From NCBI GenBank assembly GCA_031771865.1, contig JASISA010000010.1:1488001-1552000 (forward strand): a stretch of DNA of 64,000 nucleotides. Reading direction: 5' to 3'. Each line of letters opens with the position of its first letter. Position 1 is the first letter of the stretch. Under the pieces are notes generated by a model. The model saw only the letters and a list, made by a program, of their open reading frames with translations, had not been told where the DNA came from and made no database searches. The DNA comes from Nothophaeocryptopus gaeumannii. Lineage: Eukaryota > Ascomycota > Dothideomycetes > Mycosphaerellales > Mycosphaerellaceae. The position numbers and the translations under genes were made by a program. Of the stretch, positions 53,905-64,000 are shown piece by piece.

Positions 53905-54394
53905 GGCTGCTAGTCGACGTTTTAAATTGGTGCAGTAGCACGGCGACGCCTACCAGTGGCGAGTTGATGAGGCTTGAGGATGGTGGAGGTGATGCTCGAG
54001 ATGGAGTGAGGTCGGAAGTAAAATGGGGGAGGTGGAGACAGTTGGTGCCTGACGTTGATGCCTGGTGCCAAGAACGCCCAACGTGGGGAGGGTGCGAGTT
54101 AATGCAGACGATGAACCTTTAAGACATTGACGTACGATTTCATCTCACCTTCCTTTTGCCCCTTGATGGCTCCAAAAATACATGCATATGCTTTATGGAG
54201 TGTCTAGCGTGCGATACTATGAACCAGATCTCATGCAAGCGTTCCTTCATGGAAGCAAAATAGATATGGCAATAAGTCACATTCAGGCCGTATACACCGC
54301 TTTCTGAAGCAGCTACAAGCCGGACCCGCTGAGCTGCGAACCAAGACTTCAGTCTCTCCATGACTAGACAACCATCTACAGGTGCAATATCTCG
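53905..54394. other. Intergenic
   Basis: This holds promoter sequence of both the minus-strand F-box-like gene and the following plus-strand gene. No defined site was recognised. Confidence 0.45.
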
Positions 54395-55610
54395 ATGGAA
54401 AATATGGAGTTTCAATCCGAAGAGGAAGTGCTGCCCAGAATCGCCGAAGTAGCCTTGGCCATCGACCAAACACCGGACGCGGACAGCAATAATGATGATG
54501 CTCCAAGTACAGATGATCTGGTCCGGAAGTACGGATTGAGACGGCCAAACACTGCCAACACCAAAGACTTCTGGTACTGTGATGAGGCGCGTTGGAATGA
54601 CTGGCTTGTAGGCCTTCATAGCCCCTTACAGAGGGGCTCCGGTACGAAGCACAATGCCTTCAATAGTTTGCGGAAGTTTGATGGCGCAGGAAGAATCATG
54701 GAGACAGATGAAGGAGAGCCTGCTCCGAGACCATGTAGATGGTGCTTGAGACGCGAGATCGTGTGCTCGACCTTTGTCGTCAGTATGCCCAAGCCATACG
54801 CCGCGATCGACAAAGCAGCTTACGTTTGAGCAGGATACAGAGAGGAAAGGAGTGACTTGCGCCTACTGTAGACGCCATGGCAAACCTGGCTGTCGCGCTG
54901 GGAACCCTGCACCGGAGCCTGATAAAGAACCTGAACAGGAGCTTTTGCGTACGCAGACCCCAGACTTGGATACTAAGCTGCAAGATATCTTCTGGCGACT
55001 GGGCGCCCTCGAACAACGTCATCGAGATCGAGAGCAGATTAGAGCCAGGAAACGAAGAAGGGTGGTCGCGTCAAGCAGTGCGACTTCGACGGTTGGCAAA
55101 GGTGATGATGACGAAATCAGACTAGCTCCACCGCGTACGTTCGGTTCTCACCAGCAGCAGAGTCGAGAAAGCACAAGTTCATTATCTGAACTCGATGACA
55201 CGCCTCGCGATAATGAATTGAGCGCAGAGGCTCACACGGAGACTCAAGAAGCAGAGTTGGAGACAGGCTCGGGTCACACCCCGAGCGTGAGGATCGCCAA
55301 CGTCGAGAGCCAAGCACTTCAAGAAGACGAGCCTGATGGAAGGAAAAACGAGGCTGAAGACGTGGTAGAGAGCGAGAACGGCTCCGAGATCGCAGTGGCT
55401 CAAGTACCACCCCGAGTTGCACCATCTCGAAAGGTCGAAGTCGTTAGACAACGCCTTGTCCTGAAAGCTGTCAGTCAGGTGAAACGCTCTTTCTGGAATC
55501 ATGTCGCCACTCTCGTCAATTTCAACCTGACCGAGGACGAGCAGCTCACGGAAGACCAAGTCAAATCGGCCTACGACAGGATCGATCTCGTCGAGAAGGC
55601 TTTGAACTAG
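54395..55610 (+). CDS. Unknown protein with two cysteine knuckles
   Basis: Two frames appear to form one gene. The first (from ATG 54395) has an acidic start, YGLRRPNTANTKDFWYCDEA and, near its end, RPCRWCLRREIVCS. The second, one base out of phase, continues GVTCAYCRRHGKPGC. It then has a charged coiled stretch (LGALEQRHRDREQIRARKRR, with a nuclear-localisation-like RKRRR), a Ser/Glu-rich acidic part and a helical tail ending LVEKALN. A 40-bp intron (about 54778-54817, GTCAGT and AAGCAG) would join the frames in phase 0, but it is very short. The CxxC...C pairs suggest a small zinc-binding unit. A DNA- or chromatin-related role is possible. Family unknown to me. A frameshift is the alternative. 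Confidence 0.5.
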
Positions 55611-55999
55611 ATTTGCGGCATCTCGAGATCGAGCTTGGTGGACCATATTCAACACTATGAGGCTAAAGATGGGCCTTGAACGTACGCCACGAGAAACGCA
55701 CTGCATCAGAGTCCTCATCTTCACTGCCGCACCCCATGACCAGAATAGCACGCCCAGACTTACGCAGCAGTCGTAGCCATGACTTCCACACCTTTGACTA
55801 ATTTAGACATAGCATCGAACCCACAGCCAGAACTGCGAATGACTTCGAAACAGCTCGTAAGATGCGAGAGACATTCGAGGCTTGCACCTTTTGGAAGGCG
55901 GACACCGAGATGGAGGCGTCAGCGGCGGGTTGCTGAGCGGTGACGCTCCAAGAGTTAGAACCCATTGTATTGACTGCAAAACGCCCAGGCTTGCTGCTA
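55611..55999. other. Intergenic or lost 3' part of the F-box gene
   Basis: A minus-strand frame at 55798-56010 overlaps the end of the F-box gene in another phase and might be its former continuation, but no conserved block was recognised. Confidence 0.35.
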
Positions 56000-56512
56000 T
56001 CAGCCACCATCGCCGAAGAAGTATTCTATTTGAACATACTTTTGGTACCCGGGAGTCTCAAGCGCGCCGAGGGCGAAGCGAGGATCAATGTCACTATAGA
56101 GACGGCTATCGCTGATCGGAATCTTTTCCCTATCCCTGCCCTGGAACTTTTGTATCCGATCGCAAAGCTCGTCGTACTGCTTATGGCAGTAATGCGCTTG
56201 TGTATCGACTGTCTGCTCATCGCTGCCCCACTCATCGAGATACGTGAGCGGATCAATGGCGATATCTAGCTCGTATGTGCTTGCGTCGTACAGAAGCTCT
56301 GTGACATGGCGCCTGAAATATGGATGTTCATGGACATCGTACAGCTTATGTATGGCGTCCACGCGGTTGGCGAACACCACACAAGGGAGGAGATAGGGTG
56401 AACTGGCGAACTTGAACGTCTTGCAGACCAGCCGGCAAGAAGCTATGTCTTTGCGGCTATCCAAGACGGAGAAGACTTGCTCAAGCAGCTCGGGTGGGAG
56501 AGCGGCAGCCAT
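56000..56512 (-). CDS. F-box protein, probably C-terminally truncated
   Basis: From ATG 56512 the product is 170 aa and starts with a true F-box: MAAALPPELLEQVFSVLDSR, then KDIASCRLVCKTFKFASSPY. F-box domains bind Skp1 and bring substrates to SCF ubiquitin ligases. The next part (RRHVTELLYDASTYELDI, YLDEWGSDEQTV) follows the layout of long fungal F-box proteins of 350-500 aa, whose C-terminal half is leucine-rich-repeat-like. Here the frame ends after YQKYVQIEYFFGDGG, so the substrate-binding half is missing. Either an unseen intron leads on or the gene is truncated. The open frame extends upstream of the ATG without another ATG near the F-box. Confidence 0.55.
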   Translation of the reverse strand: MAAALPPELLEQVFSVLDSRKDIASCRLVCKTFKFASSPYLLPCVVFANRVDAIHKLYDVHEHPYFRRHVTELLYDASTYELDIAIDPLTYLDEWGSDEQTVDTQAHYCHKQYDELCDRIQKFQGRDREKIPISDSRLYSDIDPRFALGALETPGYQKYVQIEYFFGDGG

Positions 56513-57253
56513 ATCTGAGGATATATCTCTCGTGATATTCACAGCTCTGGGCAACGATGTAGTATCAAAAGCAGACGCGTTCGCCGCTGTCTTCACCCAA
56601 GCATTGAGAGGCATGGGCGATGGTGGGTGAGCTGAAGTTGATCCCGGGTCGCATTGGCAGGAACACTTGAGCCTCAGGCATGTAGCCAAGCCTTTTAGCG
56701 TTCCCGAGGAGCCGACTTCATTGTCCCGACAATCCGGTCAACGACGTCCTCGCCAAACTTGACAAGCTCTGCGACCACGCGACAACATTAATGCTGCGCC
56801 AAACCCACGTTGAGATGCATGTTGCTTGTCAGCTCGAGCGAGTGGACGTTTACCGCACTGGAGTAAGAATGTCGCTGCCGAAGATCCCAAGACTGGAGTC
56901 GGGAATCCCAAATTCCCTCCTTTGCAAGAGCGAGCTTCCATCTGGCGGCTGGCATGTCTCACTCAAACACTAGTCACACCCCATGTGCCCGCGGTCGCAA
57001 AAATAAATGTCAAAGGCAAACGCATGACGGATCTCCCTGCCGTAAGAGAGCTGGCCGACGAATGCGCTTCCATATCTATGATCGAGCTCAGGATGGCGTG
57101 CTAAGGGTTGCCCCACAGTACGGCCACGCTGCTCACACGCGGCAGCACGAGAGCGTCAGCTACAAAAGAGCAAGTACATCCAAAATGCAGCTCGGTTGAG
57201 AAGTGCCCCCGGTCTCACAGTCCCATCTATCACACTTGATCGCATACTTGACA
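56513..57253. other. Intergenic; promoter of the dioxygenase
   Basis: Overlapping frames (for example plus 56954-57199, rich in Cys, Arg and Lys) have no recognised domain. The last 150 bp are probably the promoter of the TauD-type gene. Confidence 0.4.
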
Positions 57254-58407
57254 ATGGCACCAGGAATACTCTCAGACGATTTGGCTGTTCGCCCTGCCGA
57301 GTACAATGGCAAGACATCGTACCCTGAGCCTCAGAAGCTCTCTGGAGCCCTCGGAGGATTCTCCTACGAAGACACAACCCCTGTCATTGGACGCGAGTAC
57401 ATTGATGTCAACATCGTAGACGATATTCTCACCCATCCCAATGCTGACGAGCGTCTTCGAGATCTTGCCATCATCAGTAAGCATAGCAAAACGGACATAG
57501 CATGAGCTATACAGTCTGACAAGAATTCTCAGTCTCTCAGCGCGGCGTTGTCTTCTTCCGCAAGCAAGACAACCTCACGAACAACCTCCAAAAGGAATTC
57601 AACCATCGCCTTGGCCAGCTAACCGGCAAGCCATCCGACTCTACTCTGCACATCCATCCCGTCCTCAACAACACATCCGAGTTCGGAGTCGGCGATGCAG
57701 AAATATCTCATATCAGCTCTGTCGCGCGCAAATCCCTATTCAAACATGAAGAGAAGCTCCGCAGGAACGACCGCCGGTACGATGCTGCGCAATGGCATTC
57801 AGACATCCAGTTTGAGCCAGCTCCCGCAGACTATACTTCTCTCAGATTGACCGAGTTGCCTGAGACGGGAGGCGACACCCTCTGGGCGTCCGGGTACGAA
57901 ATCTACGACCGCTTCAGCCCGGTTTACCAGAAATTCTTTGAGGGTCTGACAGCCACCTTCATTGGTGACGGCTTTATCAGAGCCGCAGCGGCCAACCCCG
58001 AGAAAGTAAAAATCCACGAAGCCCCACGAGGAAATCCGAAGAACATTGGAAGGGAACTGAAAGCTGTTCATCCTGTCGTTCGAACGAATCCTGTCACCGG
58101 GTGGAAGAGCATCTACGCTCTAGGCCCATTCCCGAAGTACATCAATGAGCTGAATGTGGAGGAGAGTGAGGAGTTGTTGGCGAAATTCAAAAGAGTCATT
58201 CTGGACAACCATGATTTGACTGTGAGATTCAAGTGGAGGAATGAGAATGATCTTGCCATTTGGGACAATCGCAGTGCCTTCCACTCCGCAACTTTCGATT
58301 ACGATGGTCTTGGAGAGAGACTTGGAAACCGTGCTGTAGGCATTGGGGAGGTTCCGTACTTGGATCCGAATAGTACGTCGAGATCGGTGGCATTGGGACT
58401 TGCTTGA
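57254..58407 (+). CDS. TauD/TfdA-family 2-oxoglutarate-dependent dioxygenase
   Basis: The exons are 57254-57476 and 57533-58407; the 56-bp intron has GTAAGC, CTGACAAG and TCTCAG and restores IISQRGVVFFRKQD. The product is 365 aa. The iron site is visible: HSD in AAQWHSDIQFEPAP (about residue 175) and the distal His in AIWDNRSAFHSATFDY (about 325), followed by the 2-oxoglutarate-binding Arg region (GERLGNRAVG). The substrate loop has LPETGGDTLWASGYEIYD. Family members hydroxylate taurine, sulfonates, sulfate esters or small carboxylates and release sulfite or aldehyde. Fungal homologues are often called sulfonate dioxygenases, but the substrate is not fixed by sequence. The start is ATG 57254 (MAPGILSDDLAV). 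Confidence 0.88.
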
Positions 58408-58734
58408 CGGTGGCGTTGTCGATCAAGGTCAGAAGATTGTGAGGAAAGTAATGAATGTATGCAAGACTGGAAACAATGTCATGCTACTCCTCTTCCAACA
58501 GCCAGCTTCTCCCTGTGTTGTTCACTAAGCTTGCTGAAAAGCGTGGAAGCCCTCAATTCGTGATCCCTTTCCAGAGCTCGCTTCGGAGACATTTCTCCTG
58601 CGAAGCTTCGCTTCTTGATGAGTCAGATGAGTGATCATCACGCTTCTATATCTATCTCCGCTTATTGCTCATGCTGGCTGACTGAAATACATCTCTGTTC
58701 AAAAGCATCTAAATTCTGCAGCACCGAACACGAT
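58408..58734. other. Intergenic
   Basis: These 327 bp are the dioxygenase 3' flank and the aminotransferase promoter; no element was recognised. Confidence 0.45.
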
Positions 58735-60033
58735 ATGCCAGAATCCAAACCTTTCGCGCTGGATGATTTTATCTTCGAGCATGGCGTGAGTCAAACCAGG
58801 CGCCAAACAAAATCCCATTTACACAGCGGGAGCGTGTCCGGCTGACTGACGTCTCTGTGTTTCTAGCCTAGTTCACAAATCGGTCTCTGGGATTCCTGTG
58901 TGGAACCTTTTACTTTGGAAGAACTGCAATCTCTCGACCCTGCTCATCTTGTCCTCTCGCAAAATATCCAGCTCCGCTACGGCCCGCGTTGGGGACTTCC
59001 GGACTTACGTGAGAAGATCGCCTCGCTGTACGATGCTCCGGGCCTGTCAGCAGACGATGTAGTCATCACTTCTGGATGTATCGCGGCGAATTATTTGGTT
59101 CTCGATACGTTGGTGAGGGAGGGGGATCATGTGGTTGTTCAGCATCCGACTTACAATCAATTGATTGAGTTGCCGAGACGGGCGGGGGCGAGTGTGGAGT
59201 TGTGGAGGTGGAAGTTTCACGAAGGGAAGGAGGATGGGGGTGGGAGGTGGGAAATGGATTTTGAGGAGCTGGAGAGGATGATCAAGACAAATACGAAGAT
59301 GATTGTTCTCAGCAATCCGACGAATCCTACAGGTTCTGAATTGAATCGAGAGGAATTGGACAAGGTGATTGGGATGGCGAAAGCGAGGAATATTCTGATC
59401 TTGGGTGATGAAGTGTTTCGATTTCTGCATCATAGTACCGAGAAGCCAGCGCCGCCTTCTCTTCTGGAACTTGGGTATGAGAGGACGATCGTGACTGGAT
59501 CTGTATCGAAGGGGTTTGCGTTACCAGGTGTTCGACTGGGTTGGATTGTCGCACATCCGTCCTTGCGAGAAAATATTGTTGGACCTGTGAAGTCGAGTAG
59601 GGACTACACGACAATTGCAGTGAGTCAGGTGGATCAGCAGATCGCTTCTTTTGCCTTGAGAAAGCAGGTGCGAGAGCAAATTCTGGAACGAAGCAAAGTC
59701 ATTTGTGCAGGAAACATCGAGATTCTGAAGGCTTGGGCAGAGAAGAACAAAGAATGGCTTTCTTTCCAAATTCCTGAGGGTGGAGGAACAGCTGTCGTCA
59801 GAGTACTTGGCAAGAATGGGAAGCCGGTCGATGACTTAGCATTCGCGATTGCCTTGGTGAAGGAGGAAAAGGTGTGCGCTCCGCCTGCTGGGCACTCTTT
59901 TGGGTATCTGGCTGATGGGAGTGGAGAGACGGATTTGAAGGGATTCTTGAGGATTGGGATCGTGATGAAAGATGAGAGGAAGTTGAAGGGTGGTTTGGCT
60001 GCGATTGAGAGGCTGAGGGAGAGATGGTTGTAG
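58735..60033 (+). CDS. Class I/II PLP-dependent aminotransferase
   Basis: The exons are 58735-58785 and 58867-60033; the 81-bp intron has GTGAGT, GGCTGACTGACG and TTTCTAG. The product is 405 aa. Fold-type I features are in order: YGPRWGLPDLREKIASLY (about residue 55), VVITSGCIAANYLVLDTL, VQHPTYNQL with the PLP-stacking aromatic, VLSNPTNPTGSELNREEL (Asn of the NPTNPTG motif), ILGDEVFRF (Asp and cofactor-contact region), GSVSKGFALPGVRLGW (PLP lysine in SKGF, about residue 235) and FLRIGIV with the carboxylate-binding Arg. It resembles capreomycidine-synthase-like or kynurenine-type aminotransferases. The specific substrate cannot be set. It is co-directional with the dioxygenase 330 bp upstream. 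Confidence 0.88.
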
Positions 60034-60805
60034 GATACCAGTCGACGAGGAAGAGGTCGTAGAAGGAGGTGATGTTGTCGACGAGTGCCTGAGCGTGATA
60101 TGATGGCCTCAGGCAACTCTATACGCCGCGCTTCGCCTTGGAAACGGCTGCGCTCTTCTCCAAGCTCCTTCATCTCTTGCTCACGCGTCTTTCCATCCTG
60201 TGACAGCCTCTGTACCCCGAACCCGAACATCATGCCTCCACGCCGTCGGAACGAGACGTGCCTTGTGTCGACGCGTACCTGTGCGTCCTACCGCAGCCAG
60301 TACCACGTATGGAGCAAGGCGGGATGGTGACTCCAAGAGCGGACGAGGGAATGATGAGGGGACACAATGCGAGATCACCATCGCGATACGCATACAAGAG
60401 CGCCACAGCTCCACATCCAGCATAAGATCCGCCGACGAAGAGCTGGTGATGTTGAAAAAGGCAACCAAGTCCGTCGTCGCAGAGGCTGTTAGGCTACGTA
60501 CAGCAAAGCCGCAGCTCGTACGAACATGGCCTCCTCAATAAACTCGATGATCATACATACAATTTGCCAGCTTTTGGACATGGCACCACAACATCGTCTA
60601 CGCAGTCTTTGCCACGGCACACGGCATCAGACGGCGGATCGTTTGTGGGAGTCTGCCGAACCTGCTAGAGTCTTTACCCATGGGGACTCCACCTCGCACC
60701 CCAGTAAGATCCGAATCCTACAAAGGTAGGCCCCTCGCTTGGTATTTGGTACCTTTGCTACTCAGTGCCCTTGGATACTGGGTTGTCTCATACCCTCGGG
60801 AAATC
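60034..60805. other. Intergenic; open frame before the esterase
   Basis: No domain is found. The esterase frame stays open upstream of ATG 60806 to an ATG at 60680 (coding a further hydrophobic stretch, RPLAWYLVPLLLSALGYWVV), so a start there with an N-terminal membrane anchor is an alternative. Confidence 0.4.
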
Positions 60806-62592
60806 ATGCGCTACTCTCCTTGGATGACGCTTGCAGGCGCCACTGTAACGAGTGGTGCTTCTCTGGCGAGCGTCTGCACCAGTGCATATGCCACTGAAGC
60901 ATTGCCTGTCAATGGCAGTATACCTGGTATCATGATCGATCCGGCATCAGTCATTGCAGCGGCCACGTACAAAGCCTCTTTTACTGGCGAGGTCATGTTT
61001 CCAGATGCGACTTTCGATTATTGCAACGTGACTGTAAGTCAGCATCAAGCAAAGCACGTCCAATAGCAATATTCTCATTAGGATCTCAGTTCGCGTACAC
61101 CCACAATGGAAGAAACGATAAAGTACTTGTAACGTACTGGCTACCCGATCCCGCCAAGTTCAAGAATCGCTTTTTGGCCACTGGAGGAGGCGGTTGGGCA
61201 ATCAACTCAGGAAACTCATCTGTCGCTGGAGCCATTCCATACGGCGCGGCTGCTGGTCTGACCGATGGCGGATTCGGAGGCTTCGACCGTCCATGGGACT
61301 CTGCCTTCCTGTCGGCCAACAACAATGTGAACTGGGAATCGGTCTACATGTTCGGCTATCAAGGCATTCATGAGATGACTGTGATCGGAAAAGCGCTTAC
61401 CACCAACTTCTTCAAGTCAAACAGCACGAGCCTTTACACCTACTACCAAGGTTGCTCCGAGGGTGGCCGAGAAGGCATGAGCCAGATTCAGCGTTTTGCT
61501 GAGACGTATGACGGGGCCATCATTGGAGCTCCAGCTGTTCGATACTCATTCCAACAAGTGAACCATCTGAGCTCAAGCATCATCGAGAAGACTCTGGGCT
61601 ACTATCCGCCGACTTGCGAGTTCGAGAGGATTGTGAACGCCACGCTTGAGTTCTGCGACCCCCTCGATGGCAAGACGGACGGTGTTGTAGCGAGAACAGA
61701 TCTTTGCCAGCTCAAATTAGATCTCAACTCCACTGTTGGACTATCTTACTCGTGCGCTGCGACGGAAAGAAACCCAGTGATGGGCACGAATTCCGCACCC
61801 GCCCAAAACGGCACTGTCACTCAGCAAGGAGCGGAAGTAGCCAAAGCGATTCTCGAAGGTTTGAAAGACTCCAAAGGTCGACAAGCCTACGTACCATTCC
61901 AATACGGCACCAACTTTGTCGATGGCGCCACTGCGTATGACAGCACCACCGACGAATGGGGCATCAGTCAGAGTGATTTTGGGGCTGAATGGGTCGAGCG
62001 ATTCCTCCTGCTCCAGGACGCGAACGAGCTGCCCTCCTTGGACAATGTGACAGTTGACACTCTGAAAGACTGGATGATTTACGGCCACCACACCTATGCC
62101 AGTCCTCTCCAAACCGTCTGGCCGGATCTAGCACCCTGGCGTGACGCAGGCAACAAGATCCTGCACTACCACGGAGAATCTGACGATGCCATTCCCTCGG
62201 CATCCTCTGTTCGGTACTGGGACTCCGTTCGAGAGTATCTCTACCCGGAACTCTCGTATAATTCTTCTTCTGATGCCCTCAGCGAATGGTACAAGTTCTT
62301 CTCAGTCCCCGGAGCCGCTCACTGCGCAGCGAATCCGAACGAACCGAATGGCGCTTTTCCGCAGACGAATCTGCAGGTCATGATTGATTGGATTGAGAAA
62401 GGTGTTGAACCAAAGACGTTGAATGCTACGGTTTTGCTGGGTGAGAATATTGGTCAGAATCAGCAAATTTGTGCATGGCCGCTGAGACCGTTGTATAGTG
62501 GGAATGGGATAACGTTGGAGTGTGTGTATGATCAGGAGAGTTTGGATACGTGGCGGTATGATTTGAATGCGATTGGGTTTACTGTTTATTAG
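60806..62592 (+). CDS. Tannase/feruloyl esterase family protein, secreted
   Basis: The exons are 60806-61033 and 61090-62592; the 56-bp intron has GTAAGT and TCTCAG. The product is 576 aa. The N terminus (MRYSPWMTLAGATVTSGASL) could be a signal peptide. It is followed by SIPGIMIDPASVIAAATYKA. The alpha/beta-hydrolase core has FLATGGGGWAINSG and the nucleophile in YYQGCSEGGREGMSQIQRFA (CSxGG, about residue 205). Later come the acid in YHGESDDAIPS and the histidine in PGAAHCAANP, with the paired cysteines near Ser and His that typify tannases. About eight Asn-X-Ser/Thr sites fit secretion. Substrates in the family are gallotannins or feruloylated wall polymers. A longer start at 60680 would give a membrane anchor instead. 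Confidence 0.87.
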
Positions 62593-62751
62593 TTGGACAT
62601 GGAAAGATCAGGATGTACGAAAAGTTCAAGAAATATCGAGAAAGACGTGCAATTTCGCTCTATCAATGCTCACCACAACGGCAATCCTCTATTCTGCTCC
62701 CTCCATAGTCCTCGCCCACAAAAGATCAGAACTTCAAAGATAAAAACCGAT
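62593..62751. terminator. Shared 3' region of convergent genes
   Basis: Only 159 bp lie between the stop codons of the convergent esterase and NRPS genes, so the 3' untranslated regions probably overlap. An AATAAA-like signal was not found; AAGATAAAAACC at about 62737 is A-rich. Confidence 0.35.
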
Positions 62752-64000
62752 CTACCTCTTCAACTCCGCCACACATCCCACAACTTCCCTCTCAATACCC
62801 CCTACAAACTCCCTAATCCCCTCAACCCCCATCAGTGCAGCATCAGCTCTCACACCAAACACTATTCCTCCTTTCTCGCTAGGTCCCACATCCACAAATA
62901 CCTGATCAGGCTGCAAGAAGCCCGCCGCGGGCAGTAGAGCGTCGATGGCAGTTCTGCCAGGTAAGGCGCGCGGGGAAGTATAGTCCGTTGGGACGCCAAG
63001 GTCTGTCATGGGTCGCAGTAGCTGATCTCCGGAGGAGCTGGTGGTGGAAGGTAGGGGTGCTTTATGCCAAAGCACGTTGATATATGCATTGAAAGGCGCC
63101 TGCTCAGCATCGGGATCCCATGCTGCGATGGCGGTTCGGAGAGAAGACTGCTCATACGGTACCCTCTTCGCCAGGAGCTTCTGTAGAGCTCTAATCGACT
63201 CCAAAACCGGACGCGCGAGCACATTGCGGAGGGCTAGGGGCAGTGCGTTCACACAGGGTCCAGTGACGCGTTCGATTTCCTCGAAGGCTGCTGAGCGACC
63301 TAGTTGGAAGAAGCCGAAGAGTGGAGAGGAGGTTGATGTTGTGCGGGCGAGGGCTCGTGCGAAGGATAGGAGGACGATTTGGTGTGGTGATATGCCGTGG
63401 AATGAGCAGGCCTGTTCGAGGACGGAGACGGTGATGGAGGTTGATTGTGTCATGTAGAAGCTTTGGCTTCGGTCCAGAGGATCAGAAGGTGAGTGAACGG
63501 AGGGAATGATGGCTCCCTCTGAGCCTGATAGGTGTTTGGACCAGAAAGCCTTCTCTTGGATCGGATCGGTGGACGCAAGCGTGTGATGAACCAGCTCGGA
63601 GAAGGATGGTACGGATTCCAGCTCGGCACCGATGTAGATTGCTTGCAATTCCGATACGAGACGAGGCATGGTCCATGCATCGTATAGGGCGTGGTGGACG
63701 TATATCATCATAGCATCGCCGTCTGCGCCGCGGACAAGTCGCAGCCTTACCGGGAGCGAAAAGAAGTCGGATGGTTGGCGAACTTCGTTGTACGCCACTT
63801 CTTTGACGCTTTCGAGCAGGGTCTTCTCACTTTGTACCACAGCAAACGCATCTTTATCCACTGCACTTGGACGCAAGACAACCTGGACCACCTCCTGAGG
63901 GCCAGTAGCAGCAAATGTCGTCCGAAGTACTGCATTTCGCTCCCTGAGCTTCCGCCAAGCAGACTTCAACCGTTCAGCATCAATCCTGGTCTCAGATTTG
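62752..64000 (-). CDS. C-terminal condensation domain of a nonribosomal peptide synthetase (partial)
   Basis: The frame is open from the right edge to the stop at 62752, giving about 415 residues, all one condensation (C) domain. It has LKSAWRKLRERNAVLRTTFA near its start, the catalytic HHxxxD motif as YVHHALYDAWTMP, ELVHHTLAS and FWSKHLSG in the latch region, FFQLGRSAAFEEI and VTGPCVNALPLAL, and YINVLWHKAPL. Nothing follows, so the protein ends in a C domain. Ending in C is seen in fungal siderophore synthetases (SidC/NPS2-like) and in some cyclising NRPSs; the HHALYDAW variant is also usual there. C domains join aminoacyl units held on carrier domains. The rest of the gene lies beyond the window. 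Confidence 0.85.
   Translation of the reverse strand, partial: KSETRIDAERLKSAWRKLRERNAVLRTTFAATGPQEVVQVVLRPSAVDKDAFAVVQSEKTLLESVKEVAYNEVRQPSDFFSLPVRLRLVRGADGDAMMIYVHHALYDAWTMPRLVSELQAIYIGAELESVPSFSELVHHTLASTDPIQEKAFWSKHLSGSEGAIIPSVHSPSDPLDRSQSFYMTQSTSITVSVLEQACSFHGISPHQIVLLSFARALARTTSTSSPLFGFFQLGRSAAFEEIERVTGPCVNALPLALRNVLARPVLESIRALQKLLAKRVPYEQSSLRTAIAAWDPDAEQAPFNAYINVLWHKAPLPSTTSSSGDQLLRPMTDLGVPTDYTSPRALPGRTAIDALLPAAGFLQPDQVFVDVGPSEKGGIVFGVRADAALMGVEGIREFVGGIEREVVGCVAELKR

Noticed and set aside
56954..57199. Cys/Arg-rich 81-codon frame
   Set aside because: No conserved spacing or domain; overlaps another frame of equal quality in probable promoter DNA.

Overview
The window is nuclear DNA of a filamentous ascomycete. 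The genes carry short introns (about 40-190 bp) with GT(A/G)AGT-like donors, CTAAC/CTGAC branch sites and CAG/TAG acceptors. The gene set includes Argonaute, RNA14, CCT6, GAA1, HOP2, FIG1, a fungal NRPS and small secreted proteins. The combination suggests a Dothideomycete, perhaps Mycosphaerellaceae-like, but this is inference; no marker locus is present. I saw no tRNA, rRNA, CRISPR array or recognisable transposase.

Layout. (1) 1-31 kb is mostly conserved housekeeping: a partial ankyrin-repeat gene, an unknown protein, HOP2 (meiotic recombination), GAA1 (GPI anchoring), a rhomboid protease, FIG1 (mating Ca2+ uptake and fusion), an Argonaute, RNA14 (mRNA 3' processing), an UNC-50 family protein, CCT6 (chaperonin), a PLP decarboxylase and a small four-helix membrane protein. 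Two gene-poor stretches (10.3-13.5 kb and 16.6-21.0 kb) flank the Argonaute. (2) 31.6-56.5 kb is a patchwork. Live genes (a GH105 pectin-side-chain hydrolase, an MFS exporter, a 67-aa conserved protein, an NSUN-type rRNA methyltransferase divergent from GAR1, F-box-like proteins) sit among relics with frameshifts and stops: a SAM methyltransferase, an FAD-linked oxidoreductase, a coiled-coil protein, a zinc-type dehydrogenase and several 'LPxE(L/I)R' F-box-like genes. In one relic, all four premature stops can be explained by C-to-T change, which fits repeat-induced point mutation (RIP) or similar decay. (3) 57-64 kb is an apparently metabolic block: a TauD-type dioxygenase, a class I/II aminotransferase, a tannase/feruloyl esterase, and the terminal condensation domain of an NRPS that runs off the right edge.

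The most notable discovery is a pair of paralogous two-exon genes for small, cysteine-rich secreted proteins in inverted orientation, 12 kb apart. The copy at 50.5 kb is intact. The copy at 38.3-38.6 kb is broken by one extra base. They share promoter, leader and a 51-bp intron. They lie in the decayed part of the window, a typical setting for candidate effectors. Neither can be found as one long reading frame.

Most gene models below were rebuilt by hand from splice signals and family resemblance. Exon limits are given where they could be worked out.
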